This document shows positions 44,452-53,373 of a stretch of DNA of 64,000 nt, one piece after another. The notes below the pieces were generated by a model. It had not been told where the DNA came from, did not search any database, and saw nothing but the letters and a program-made list of their open reading frames with translations. Numbering within the stretch: the stretch's first letter is position 1; every line of letters starts with the position of its first letter. Origin of the DNA: an uncultured Poribacteria bacterium (GTDB lineage Bacteria; Poribacteria; WGA-4E; PCPOR2b); contig OY282444.1 in the NCBI GenBank assembly GCA_958296125.1, positions 4,187,623 through 4,251,622 on the forward strand. Reading direction: 5' to 3'. The position numbers and the translations under genes were made by a program.

Positions 44452-46446
44452 ATGGCGAGAGAACGAGTTACCCAAGCAGAAGAGTGGCAAGTCTGGGCCC
44501 AACGCTACGACATCGATGGTGGCATCCGAACCTTTGAGTCGGGCTTAACGTTGAAGGTCTTTCTGGGAGCACTTTTTGTCGGCTTACTGATGATGCCGGG
44601 GTCAATCTACCTGACCTTAGTCTCCGGTCAGTCCGGCGCAGGGGCAGCACCGTGGGTCGCAGTTATCCTGTTTACGGAGCTAGCCCGTCGATCTTTCACA
44701 ACCGCTCGACGCCAAGAGCTTTATATGTTGCTTGGACTCACCGGGGCGGCGGTCGGATCTGGGAGTCAGTATCGCGGCTTTATCTGGTATGCTTACTTTA
44801 TCAATACGCCACAAGCTGCGTCGTATGAAATTGCGGACAAGATTCCGTTCTGGGTGGTGCCGCCGAAAGGGGCGATAGCGATTGCAGAGCGTTCGCTCTT
44901 GCACATGGACTGGTTCTGGCCCATTGCAATCTTTCTGATTATGAAGTTGTTGGGGGAAATCCGCTATATTAGTGCAGGCTACTTTCTATTCCGCCTGACA
45001 GCAGATATGGAGCGGCTGCCTTACCCAATGGCACCCATTGAAGCGCAGGGTGCGACCGCCTTAGCAGAAACCACTGGACGCGTGGAAACGTGGCGTTGGC
45101 GCGTCTTTTCCATTGGATCCATGGCAGGGCTGATCTGGGGATTTATTTATATCGGCATCCCCTCACTCACAGGGGTGATGATGTCAACACCGATCCAGCT
45201 CCTGAAGATTCCATTCATCGATTTCACAAACGTAATCGAAGAAATCGCACCAACGGGTGTGTTCGCGCTATCGACCGACTTTGGACAGATGCTCACCGGT
45301 TTTGTGCTGCCATTTCCTATCATCATGACGGAGCTTGCCGGGGCACTCTTCACCCAGTTTATTCTGAATCCACGAATCCTCTATCCTTTGGAAATCCTAC
45401 ATCAGTGGCGGCCTGGCTTGGATGTCCGTGGCACGGGTTTATACAATGGCCTCGATTTCTGGATCAGCTTCGGGATGGGAAAATCCTTTAGTTTCGCCTT
45501 CGTTGGTATGGCAGCCTCTATTCCGATGTTGCTGAAGTTTAGACAAGCCCGCCGGGAGCAGACAGGGTTAAGCGGATCCCTACAAACCCCACCCGGGCGT
45601 GGCGATTTTCCGCTCTGGTTGATGGGACTTCTGTGGCTCTTTGGGATGGGGATTTTCATCTATATTGTTCACGTTTATATGGTGCCGAACTTTCCGTTGG
45701 TTTTCCTGCTCGGCTTTGCCTTTTTGTATACTCCCGTCAATTCATACATCACTGCGCGAACTTACGGGATTCTCGGTCGCGACCTTTTCGAGATCCCCTA
45801 CCTCCACGAAACCACCTTTATTTTGAGTCGATATGAGGAGATCGACATCTGGTTCGTCCATCTGCCGGACGAAGACTACGGACGTGGTACGCAAAGCTGG
45901 CGGGTCCTTGAATTAACAGGCACTACCTTCACCAGTAATATCGCCGCACGATTGCTGCTGATGCCGGTTCTAATCGTCTCTGGCATTGTGGTCTGGCATT
46001 TTATCTGGAAAGTCGCACCCATTCCGTCGGCACAATATCCATTTGCACAGACATGGTGGCCCCTCTATGCGACCAACGAGTGCCTCTGGAAAACCTCGCT
46101 TCGGGATGGAAATAGCCAAATGCTGCAAGCCATTCGTGGCACTTATGTGGCGGCAGGGTTCACCTCCTCAATGGCAATCTATGGTCTACTTTGGGTGGCG
46201 AAGATGCCAAGCATGTGGTTCTACGGGATCGCGGGTGGCATCGGTGCTGACCCCGGCATGATGCTCCCAAAAGTGATGGGGGCAATTATCGGTCGTTTTT
46301 ATATGATTAAGAAATTCGGTCTGAAACGATGGTTCATGTTTAATCCCGTTTTGGCAGCAGGCTTCACCTGCGGCGTTGGACTGATTGGCATGGGAACAGT
46401 TGCGATTGCGCTAGTCTCCAAAGCGGTAATCGTCAAACCGTTCTGA
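44452..46446 (+). CDS. OPT-like multi-pass membrane protein (DUF6785/DUF6784 type), copy 2
   Basis: 664 residues, ATG start with no strong ribosome-binding site. Same helix order as the previous gene over its full length. Differences cluster in predicted loops and in the region after AGLIWGF. The shared N-terminus MARERVxQAEEWQxWAQRYD and C-terminus VAIALVSKAVIVKPF point to a recent tandem duplication. The two may form a heterodimer or differ in substrate. Confidence 0.75.
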   Translation: MARERVTQAEEWQVWAQRYDIDGGIRTFESGLTLKVFLGALFVGLLMMPGSIYLTLVSGQSGAGAAPWVAVILFTELARRSFTTARRQELYMLLGLTGAAVGSGSQYRGFIWYAYFINTPQAASYEIADKIPFWVVPPKGAIAIAERSLLHMDWFWPIAIFLIMKLLGEIRYISAGYFLFRLTADMERLPYPMAPIEAQGATALAETTGRVETWRWRVFSIGSMAGLIWGFIYIGIPSLTGVMMSTPIQLLKIPFIDFTNVIEEIAPTGVFALSTDFGQMLTGFVLPFPIIMTELAGALFTQFILNPRILYPLEILHQWRPGLDVRGTGLYNGLDFWISFGMGKSFSFAFVGMAASIPMLLKFRQARREQTGLSGSLQTPPGRGDFPLWLMGLLWLFGMGIFIYIVHVYMVPNFPLVFLLGFAFLYTPVNSYITARTYGILGRDLFEIPYLHETTFILSRYEEIDIWFVHLPDEDYGRGTQSWRVLELTGTTFTSNIAARLLLMPVLIVSGIVVWHFIWKVAPIPSAQYPFAQTWWPLYATNECLWKTSLRDGNSQMLQAIRGTYVAAGFTSSMAIYGLLWVAKMPSMWFYGIAGGIGADPGMMLPKVMGAIIGRFYMIKKFGLKRWFMFNPVLAAGFTCGVGLIGMGTVAIALVSKAVIVKPF

Positions 46447-46593
46447 TGCGTAAAACGTGAGTAGCAGTCAGCGGAACTCGTAGGTCAAGATTCATATCTC
46501 GACACCCAGCTATCAAAACCGATGAAACAATCCATAAACCGATAGTAGTAGGCACGCTCCGCCGTGCCGTTCACCTGAACTAATGAACCAACC

Positions 46594-47523
46594 ATGAAAT
46601 GGACAATTTTAGGGTGGGGCGGCATTACCCTCGAACTTCCTGAAGATTGGGAATTGAGCGGCTTATCCGGCGACGATAAAAGCGGATATTTGCGCCTCGA
46701 GGATGCTGATATACCGCGCCTTGAATTAAAATGGTCTGAGTCAAAGCAGAAGAAGCCGGACCTCCAGCGCGTTCTTGATGACTATTTCAAGCTCGTTCGC
46801 AAAAATTATAAACGCAAAAACACGAACCTTCACATCCAGCGTGATATCAGACTGATCAAGGACACACATTTCTTTGAGGACAGAGAGGTGGCTTTCTTCA
46901 GCTGGAAGGGAGAATTTCGGGCGAACGGTGTCATCTTCCACTGTCACACCTGCAAGCGAATCACGATTGTGCAGGTCATGGGGCATCTCAAGGAGAATAT
47001 TCGGGAGACAACCAACCGTATTTTGAGTTCTGTTCGAGATCACTCCGTAGGGCAGGCAACGCTTTGGAGTGCCTACCAACTCAATGCGGCAGTCCCGCGA
47101 CGCTACCGCCTCGATAAGCACAAACTGTTGTCCGGCTACCTGCTCTTTTCATTTGTAGATGGGAGCCGAAAGGTTAGCATTGAACGGTATGGGGTCGCAG
47201 ATGTTACCCTGAAAGAGCAGGATCTTGAGTCGTGGTTTCGAGCAAGATACGCCAAAGCCATCCGCGGCTATGGATTCTCAATTGAATCCGGCAACGGTGA
47301 TGCGGATGAACAACTCACGCTAATCGGCGAGGAAACCCGCCTTATAGACCGCGTGCCTTTTGCACCCGTTCTGGCTATTGACAAGGTAATGCGTCGCAAA
47401 ACCTTCGCCGTTTACCTCTGGCGATGTCATCACTCGAATCGGATCTACGTCGTTCAAGCGATTGCCAAGCACGATGCAGCGAAAACAGCGGAAGAGATAG
47501 CGGCGAGTATCCGGTGCCATTAA
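46594..47523 (+). CDS. Unknown soluble two-domain protein
   Basis: 309 residues, not recognised. Two similar halves of ~150 residues: the first begins WTILGWGGITLELPEDWELSG and includes REVAFFSWKGEFRANGVIFHCHTCKRITIVQVMGHL; the second has KHKLLSGYLLFSFVDGSRKVSIERYG and KTFAVYLWRCHHSNRIYVVQAIAKHD. Each half ends on a His/Cys-containing strand pair and an NIRETTNRILSSVR-type helix, recalling PsbP/MOG1-like folds (inference). No signal peptide. Followed at 100 bases by the PqqD-like and ABC ATPase genes, with which it is likely linked. Confidence 0.5.
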   Translation: MKWTILGWGGITLELPEDWELSGLSGDDKSGYLRLEDADIPRLELKWSESKQKKPDLQRVLDDYFKLVRKNYKRKNTNLHIQRDIRLIKDTHFFEDREVAFFSWKGEFRANGVIFHCHTCKRITIVQVMGHLKENIRETTNRILSSVRDHSVGQATLWSAYQLNAAVPRRYRLDKHKLLSGYLLFSFVDGSRKVSIERYGVADVTLKEQDLESWFRARYAKAIRGYGFSIESGNGDADEQLTLIGEETRLIDRVPFAPVLAIDKVMRRKTFAVYLWRCHHSNRIYVVQAIAKHDAAKTAEEIAASIRCH

Positions 47524-47622
47524 CAAGTGGAACGGGATGCATGAAACGTGAAAACAAATTAGTTCATGGGTTGATTGAGCCCGTAGGTTGGGTTGAACGG
47601 CACCTGTGAACCGAATAAACCG

Positions 47623-48042
47623 ATGATTAATACAATCCTTTATAAACTCAGGCTCAAAAAACGTCCAGAATCTCAACTGGATCGAGCAGACATCCTAAAA
47701 TCATTGCCGCTACGCAACCAGTTAATCGAATGGGAAGTTGATGACAAGGGGGAAGTTTCATTGGTTATCCCCCAGAAGGAGACGCTGTGGCTACGATTGG
47801 TTGCAAAGCTTTTTATGTTACCCGGCAAACGGGTAGTGGTCTTGGACGATGTCGGCGCGTTTGTGTGGCAACTGTGCGATGGGCATAATTCCATCAGTCA
47901 GATTGTCAAACAACTTTGTGGGAAGTATCGCATGACGAGAAAAGAAGCGGAGACATCGCTGTTCACGTTTATGCGTCAGTTGGGCAAGCGGGGAATGGTA
48001 GGATTTGCGGTTCCCCAAAAAACGAGGAAAGGAAAAAAGTAG
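47623..48042 (+). CDS. PqqD-like (RRE-fold) protein
   Basis: 139 residues from the ATG at 47623. The second half VVLDDVGAFVWQLCDGHNSISQIVKQLCGKYRMTRKEAETSLFTFMRQLGKRGMVG matches the PqqD winged-helix fold, which in RiPP pathways binds a precursor peptide and presents it to modifying enzymes. The first half is a basic linker plus strands (SLVIPQKETLWLRLVAKLF). No radical-SAM gene or precursor peptide is seen nearby. It lies 1 base from the ABC ATPase gene, so the two are coupled; a binding role toward the exporter's substrate is possible. Confidence 0.75.
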   Translation: MINTILYKLRLKKRPESQLDRADILKSLPLRNQLIEWEVDDKGEVSLVIPQKETLWLRLVAKLFMLPGKRVVVLDDVGAFVWQLCDGHNSISQIVKQLCGKYRMTRKEAETSLFTFMRQLGKRGMVGFAVPQKTRKGKK

Positions 48043-48043
48043 A

Positions 48044-48868
48044 ATGGCAGAATTTCCAGAAACAGCAGCTCCAGAAACAGCGGGCACCATCGTTCCGACA
48101 GAAACGCCCACACGATTTGCGAGGGACCTGCCCAAGGAAAACACGGTGCGGGTCAGAAACCTAATCAAGAAATACGAGATGGGCACCAGCGTCGTTGAGG
48201 CGTTGCGAGGCACCAACTTTGAAATCCGCCGCGGCGAGTATATCTCGATTATGGGGCCATCGGGCTCCGGCAAGTCAACGCTTTTCAACATGATTGGTGG
48301 CTTGGACAAACCAACCGAAGGCAGGGTCTACATCGATGAGGTAGATATCGCACAACTCGATGCCTATGAACTGGCGTGGCTCCGCTGCCGCAAAATCGGC
48401 TACATCTTCCAGACGTTCAACCTGATACCTGTGATGACCGCTCTCGAAAATGTCTCCCTCCCCATGATCTTCGCTGGAATGACCGCTGATGATAGCCGCC
48501 AAAAAGCGATTGAATTGCTAACCACTGTGGGGTTAGGAGAGCGGGTCCAGCATAAGCCGCTCGAACTCTCCGGGGGTCAACAGCAGCGTGTCGCCGTTGC
48601 GCGTTCCCTTGCAAACGATCCCGCGATTGTGCTTGCAGACGAGCCGACGGGAAACCTAGACACAAGGACCGGGCTTGAAATTATCGACCTCTTGAAAAGT
48701 TTGAATGAGGACAATGGGGTCACGATTATCACAGCCACTCACGACACAAAGATGCTCGATGTGTCAGATCGAATCTTCTACATGGCGGATGGCAAAATCG
48801 AAAAAATGGAAACCCGCGAAGAAATCGATCTGCATGTTGGTATGCTTGACGGTGAGGAGGTCGGATAA
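48044..48868 (+). CDS. LolD/MacB-type ABC transporter ATPase
   Basis: 274 residues. Walker A GPSGSGKST (~72-80), Q-loop FQTFNLIPVMTALENV, signature LSGGQQQRVAVARSLA, Walker B VLADEPTGNLD and switch HDTKML are all intact. The GNLDTRTG sequence is typical of the MacB/LolD/FtsE family that powers FtsX-type permeases. No permease gene is adjacent, but the giant FtsX-like protein (32696-40105) lies about 8 kb upstream on the same strand and may be its partner. ATG preceded by GAGGAAAGG and overlapping the PqqD gene end. Confidence 0.93.
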   Translation: MAEFPETAAPETAGTIVPTETPTRFARDLPKENTVRVRNLIKKYEMGTSVVEALRGTNFEIRRGEYISIMGPSGSGKSTLFNMIGGLDKPTEGRVYIDEVDIAQLDAYELAWLRCRKIGYIFQTFNLIPVMTALENVSLPMIFAGMTADDSRQKAIELLTTVGLGERVQHKPLELSGGQQQRVAVARSLANDPAIVLADEPTGNLDTRTGLEIIDLLKSLNEDNGVTIITATHDTKMLDVSDRIFYMADGKIEKMETREEIDLHVGMLDGEEVG

Positions 48869-48873
48869 GCGTT

Positions 48874-49869
48874 TTAATACGTTTCCTTGAATAGGCGTTT
48901 TCTATCTCGCGCTCTTTCGATCTTTGACCACTCTGGGGCATTTCGAGACAACCCCTGGATGTCCGCTACGGTCAGACCGTCCGGAAGGTTGACAAGATTG
49001 GACCCGATCCGATAAAGCCACGGATAGATACCGTATTCCATACCCTTTAGTCCACACATATAAAACAGGGTATCCGATTGCGCTAGCAGGGGTGCAATCC
49101 CATCCTGATGTTCTTCGAGGCGATCCTGCACATACATCTTGCCGCCGCGAGCGTTGGTCTGTTCGCGGCTAATCGCAGTGGTATAATGAAAATTGGGGTG
49201 GCGTTCTGCGAAATACAGAAATTCCTCGTTATACATAATGTCCGTGGAATACGGAACCCCAAACACGAGCCACACTTCCCGCTCAAAGCCCTGATTGAAT
49301 AACTCGACGAGCATCCCGACAAACGGCGCAATCCCGGTCCCTGTTGCGGTGAAGACGTAATTGTAATCGAGCGGGTTATCCGGTAGTAGGAAACTCTTGC
49401 CGACGGGCCCCGTAACGAGCATCTCATCGCCGGGCTTTGCGTCACAGATATAGTTTGAATCTACGCCCAAAACCAATTCGCCCGTTTCTTCATCCTCTGC
49501 AATTTCCCGTTTTACACACAGGGATACGGTTTCTCCCTTCCAATCATCACCCCAACAGGCGGAAGTGATTGAATATAGGCGAATCTTATTGTTCAGTGCC
49601 TCGTGTGCATAGTTGAACTCCGCGCTATTGAAGCGTCCAGTCGGCACCACGCCGACACTCTGACCAATGCGATATTTTCCCGCCATTTTGCTTCCCTTCA
49701 GGTTGAGGACGACATGCCAGCTATAATTTGGACTGGAAGCATCTGTAATCCGACACTTACTCATGACCTCTGCCGGAAAGGGATTCTTTGGCGTATAAAT
49801 ATTTACCGCTGTCTCTGGAATTGGCATAAGCGGTGAATCAGCAGGTTTTTCTAAGAAAGAGGTTATCAA
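48874..49869 (-). CDS. Plant-type ferredoxin-NADP reductase
   Basis: 331 residues, TTG start with GGAGG 6 bases upstream (49876-49880). FAD motif RLYSITS (97-103), phosphate loop LCVKR (117-121), NADP motif TGTGIAPFVGM (176-186), LVFGVPYSTDIMY and a C-terminal ...ETY whose Tyr stacks on the flavin as in plant-type FNR. Electron transfer between ferredoxin or flavodoxin and NADP(H), cytoplasmic. Resembles cyanobacterial FNR and BoxA-type reductases. A long 5' region with no gene (49870-50031) separates it from the divergent dehydrogenase. Confidence 0.9.
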   Translation of the reverse strand: MITSFLEKPADSPLMPIPETAVNIYTPKNPFPAEVMSKCRITDASSPNYSWHVVLNLKGSKMAGKYRIGQSVGVVPTGRFNSAEFNYAHEALNNKIRLYSITSACWGDDWKGETVSLCVKREIAEDEETGELVLGVDSNYICDAKPGDEMLVTGPVGKSFLLPDNPLDYNYVFTATGTGIAPFVGMLVELFNQGFEREVWLVFGVPYSTDIMYNEEFLYFAERHPNFHYTTAISREQTNARGGKMYVQDRLEEHQDGIAPLLAQSDTLFYMCGLKGMEYGIYPWLYRIGSNLVNLPDGLTVADIQGLSRNAPEWSKIERARDRKRLFKETY

Positions 49870-50031
49870 GGTCCGCCTCCGGTCGATATGATGATGAAAA
49901 CTCTGACATAGATCGGCGTGAAACTTTTTTACAGATAGGGGCTTTAGCCCGTAAAGCCCATTGCAACATTATAGCACCGCCCCAATTTACTGTCAACACA
50001 ATTTCCGCGAGTCTCGCGACTTTGAAAGATG

Positions 50032-50060
50032 TTGACATTTAGGCTCGATCCCCTTATACT
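50032..50060 (+). promoter_or_regulatory. Sigma-70-type promoter of Fe-alcohol dehydrogenase gene
   Basis: TTGACA (50032-50037), exactly 17 bases, TATACT (50055-50060), 47 bases before the ATG at 50107. Confidence 0.75.
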
Positions 50061-50106
50061 TCCAAGAGGATTGTGTTTGATTATACTGTTTTTAAAGGTA
50101 ACTTAT

Positions 50107-51267
50107 ATGTCACCGTCCATCTTCAGCTTTCCTAACAAAATTATCTTCGGTGTCGGGACCATTAACACGCTCGCCGAGCAGCTTTCGACGTTCTCCCCCC
50201 ACAAAGTTTTACTGGTCACGGACACGGGGATTCGCCAAGTGGGACTGGCAAATGAAGTAACCCAGCGGCTGGAAGCGGCGCGAATCGACTACGCCATTTT
50301 CGAGGGGGTCCACGGCAATCCCGTCGAAGAAGATGTGTCCGAGGGCGTAGCTATTTTCCAACTGGAGGGCTGCGATTTCGTAATCGGCATGGGCGGCGGC
50401 AGTCCGCTAGATGTCGCCAAACTGATCTGCTTGAAGGCAACCCATCCGCTACCGTTAGCGGAATACGAAATCCTCAACGGCGGATTGGAGAAAATTTCGT
50501 CCCGCCTTCCATCGATGCTTGCCATTCCAACCGCCGCGGGGACCGGGAGCGAAGTTGGACGCGGTGCCGTTGTCACAATAAAATCGCTAGACCGTAAGGC
50601 ACTGGTCTTTAGCCCCCATCTGCTTCCCAAAACTGCAATCGTTGACCCGGGATTGACCGTCGGATTGCCCAAAGCCCTAACAGCCGCGACGGGGATGGAC
50701 GCACTGACTCACAACCTCGAATCCTACCTCTCGACCGTCTATCACCCGATTTGCGATGCGATTGCGTTTGCTGGCATAAAACTGGTCGCCCAAAACCTGC
50801 GTCGTGCTGTCGAAGATGGCGGCGACCTCCAAGCGCGTGGCGCGATGATGATGGCAGCGATGATGGGTGCCATCGCGTTTCAGAAAGAGCTGGGTGTCAC
50901 CCATTCGCTGGCACACCCCCTTTCGACCGTCGCCGGGGTGCATCACGGGCTTGCAAACGCGATTCTCCTGCCGCACGCCATGGTGTTCAACCGGGAGGCG
51001 GCAGCGGATCGATTGAAGGACATCGCTGCGGCATTCGGCGTGAATATCCACCCACTATCACCGGAGGAGGGGGCACAAGCCGCAATCGATCAGGTCACGC
51101 AGTTGTGCCAAGATATTGGCATCCCGTCCCGTTTGCGGGAGGTAAATGTAACCGCAGAGATGATTCCTCACCTCGCGCGGCAGGCAATGGCGGATGGGTG
51201 CCACCTAACCAATCCGCGGGCTTGCACTGAGGGTGACATGATTAACTTGTATCAACAGGCAATCTGA
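50107..51267 (+). CDS. Iron-containing alcohol dehydrogenase
   Basis: 386 residues from the ATG at 50107 (AAAGG upstream and promoter just before). Group III ADH features: VGTINTLAEQL near the N-terminus, nucleotide-binding MGGGSPLDVAKL, PTAAGTGSEVGRG, GMDALTHNLESYLS and HSLAHPLSTVAGVHHGLANAILLPH, which supply the Asp and His residues that bind Fe(II). NAD(P)-linked oxidation or reduction of an alcohol, diol or lactaldehyde. Exact substrate unknown. Confidence 0.92.
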   Translation: MSPSIFSFPNKIIFGVGTINTLAEQLSTFSPHKVLLVTDTGIRQVGLANEVTQRLEAARIDYAIFEGVHGNPVEEDVSEGVAIFQLEGCDFVIGMGGGSPLDVAKLICLKATHPLPLAEYEILNGGLEKISSRLPSMLAIPTAAGTGSEVGRGAVVTIKSLDRKALVFSPHLLPKTAIVDPGLTVGLPKALTAATGMDALTHNLESYLSTVYHPICDAIAFAGIKLVAQNLRRAVEDGGDLQARGAMMMAAMMGAIAFQKELGVTHSLAHPLSTVAGVHHGLANAILLPHAMVFNREAAADRLKDIAAAFGVNIHPLSPEEGAQAAIDQVTQLCQDIGIPSRLREVNVTAEMIPHLARQAMADGCHLTNPRACTEGDMINLYQQAI

Positions 51268-51294
51268 CTGCATCACGTTTCAATCAAGATAAGT

Positions 51295-53247
51295 ATGCGA
51301 TTCTACCCCTCGCTTGTCTCAGTCATTTTCATCCTCCTTAGTGCTGGCGAATTAGTGGCTCGAACGAATCTTTCTATCATCAGCCCGACCACTGATTTCA
51401 CAACAAACAACCCAACAGTAAGGATCGAGGGAATCGTTGAGTCCTCGGTTCCAGGGGAAGTTATCGTTTCGACCAACACGCCCGGCGGCATCCCAGATCT
51501 CGCGCAACTGACACACTCGACTTATGGGATTGTCGTAGACCTCGGCAGCGTGCGGGAACTCAAGGGGATGCTGATTCGGCCTGTCGTCGACCGGGGATTT
51601 CCACGCGGCCCACGGTTGACGCGCATCACCTTTGCTGAGGATAAATCCAATTTCTCAGAAGGTCAATCCTTTAACATTCCGTCAAGTATAGACCCTAATT
51701 TCCGCAGCACCGTCGTCCACTTTCTATCGGTCATCTCCGCACAGTTCATTCAAATTGAGATGCTCGAAGGGTGGCAGATTGAGCCCATTGCGATTGAGTC
51801 AATTCAGTTTTTGGATACGAACGATCGGGTGATACAGGCGCAGATTCAATCCATTGCAATTCGACTCCCCCTCACAGCTGGCTGCCCCCCGAACCGAACC
51901 GAACCTTATTGTGCCGCCTTTTCCATAGAGGTGATGCTTGAACCTGGTGACAACCGACTCTCGGTGACTGCTAGGGAACTGGCACCATTGGATTCGACTT
52001 CACTGGGCCCTGTGGACAGAGAGACGATTTCCCTCTTTTACCTCCTAGAGTTACAACCTGAAGTGGCTGATGGAGGGGTTTTCACCTTGAGCGATGGAGA
52101 CCGAGCGACCATTGTCATTCTGTCGGATGCCTTTGATGAACGCATCAAGAAATTACAGTTTTTTTCGATCCCACCTGAAGCGGTTGACCCCTCATCTTAT
52201 TGGGGCAACAGCCGCATTGTTAAAGGGACCGCTCCGGTTGTCGTGTATCGTTTTGAAGCACTCCGCCAAGGTATGTTTGCCGCGGAAGCGACAAGCGCGT
52301 TGCCCGATCAGCCGGCGGCTTTCGCTGCGGACGGCATCTTGGAGGCACCGTCTACGTGGGTCGCCGGGCTTGCGCCGCTGCCCGTCAGTCTGACAATCGA
52401 TCTCAATGGCCAACGCACTGTCAGCGGTGTGGTTGTGCACGCTAATGTGGAAGGGGAGCGCTCCTTCGGTCCGCAGCGGGCGACACTCCTCATATCGAAC
52501 GATAACGAAAATTTCACAAGCGTTCTGGAAGTCACAGCGTTCGAGGATCGAGTCACCCCCATTGAGCTACCAACACGACCATCCGCTCGTTACTTTCGCC
52601 TTGAGATTACGGAGAGCAAGCAAGCCAATAACATCCAACTCAATGAGGTTGAGTTTTTCGATGGGTTGGGCGCGCAGATTGTGTCATTTGATGCCTTCGA
52701 TCACCTGATCCTTGAACGGCCTGCCCTGCTCGAATTGGGGTATCACCCCTCAGATTTGATTGTTGCAAACATTAGGCGAGAGGCGGATCTGAAAGTCTTC
52801 GCTTGGGATGGGCTCGCGCAAGAATGGCAATGGGTGGGCGGTGAAATTGACCTGAATCGGCAGGTCGTCCGTTTGGAACTCAACTTCATCTCTCAAGTTG
52901 CCCTGTTTCAAGCGGTCCCCTCCCAGATTCAGACAGCGTGGAGTTTTAACCCTTTCTCGCCCGATGGAAATGGGATTGCCGACCGGACGCGCCTCACAAT
53001 CGTGAATACCAATGCCTCATACATTGGGGAAACGGAGCCGATTGTTGAAATCTTCGATCTTCATAATAAACTCATCCGGACCTTGGTGAATCGGACTACA
53101 ATGAGTTCCAACGCGATGAGTGTCGAATGGGATGGCAGGGATGAGACGGGGGAAATCGTTAGTATCGGTCCCTACATCTACCAGATTCAGCTGAAATCTG
53201 GCGATCAGGTCGAAGTCCGTAACGGTGTTATCGTGGTGGGAAAATGA
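51295..53247 (+). CDS. Exported discoidin-like and FlgD-Ig-like protein
   Basis: 650 residues. Signal peptide (MRFYPSLVSVIFILLSAGELVA). Two segments resemble F5/8-type C (discoidin) folds: YGIVVDLGSVRELKGMLIRPVV... and SLTIDLNGQRTVSGVVVHANV... ARYFRLEITES. The last 90 residues (WSFNPFSPDGNGIADRTRLTI... WDGRDETGEIVSIGPYIYQIQLKSGDQ) match the FlgD-Ig or C-terminal sorting-type domain used by large secreted proteins. Likely surface carbohydrate- or protein-binding. No catalytic motif. Begins 27 bases after the dehydrogenase gene. Confidence 0.65.
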   Translation: MRFYPSLVSVIFILLSAGELVARTNLSIISPTTDFTTNNPTVRIEGIVESSVPGEVIVSTNTPGGIPDLAQLTHSTYGIVVDLGSVRELKGMLIRPVVDRGFPRGPRLTRITFAEDKSNFSEGQSFNIPSSIDPNFRSTVVHFLSVISAQFIQIEMLEGWQIEPIAIESIQFLDTNDRVIQAQIQSIAIRLPLTAGCPPNRTEPYCAAFSIEVMLEPGDNRLSVTARELAPLDSTSLGPVDRETISLFYLLELQPEVADGGVFTLSDGDRATIVILSDAFDERIKKLQFFSIPPEAVDPSSYWGNSRIVKGTAPVVVYRFEALRQGMFAAEATSALPDQPAAFAADGILEAPSTWVAGLAPLPVSLTIDLNGQRTVSGVVVHANVEGERSFGPQRATLLISNDNENFTSVLEVTAFEDRVTPIELPTRPSARYFRLEITESKQANNIQLNEVEFFDGLGAQIVSFDAFDHLILERPALLELGYHPSDLIVANIRREADLKVFAWDGLAQEWQWVGGEIDLNRQVVRLELNFISQVALFQAVPSQIQTAWSFNPFSPDGNGIADRTRLTIVNTNASYIGETEPIVEIFDLHNKLIRTLVNRTTMSSNAMSVEWDGRDETGEIVSIGPYIYQIQLKSGDQVEVRNGVIVVGK

Positions 53248-53373
53248 ACGAGCAAGCGAGCCATTGAGGGAGCAGGGAAGCAGGGGACTCGCCCACTCAT
53301 TCGCGAGTTTGACGAAAACAGCGGCTTCCTTGTCCAAGGCGTGTCCAAGCCGTGGCTATCGAGCCCTCGGCAA

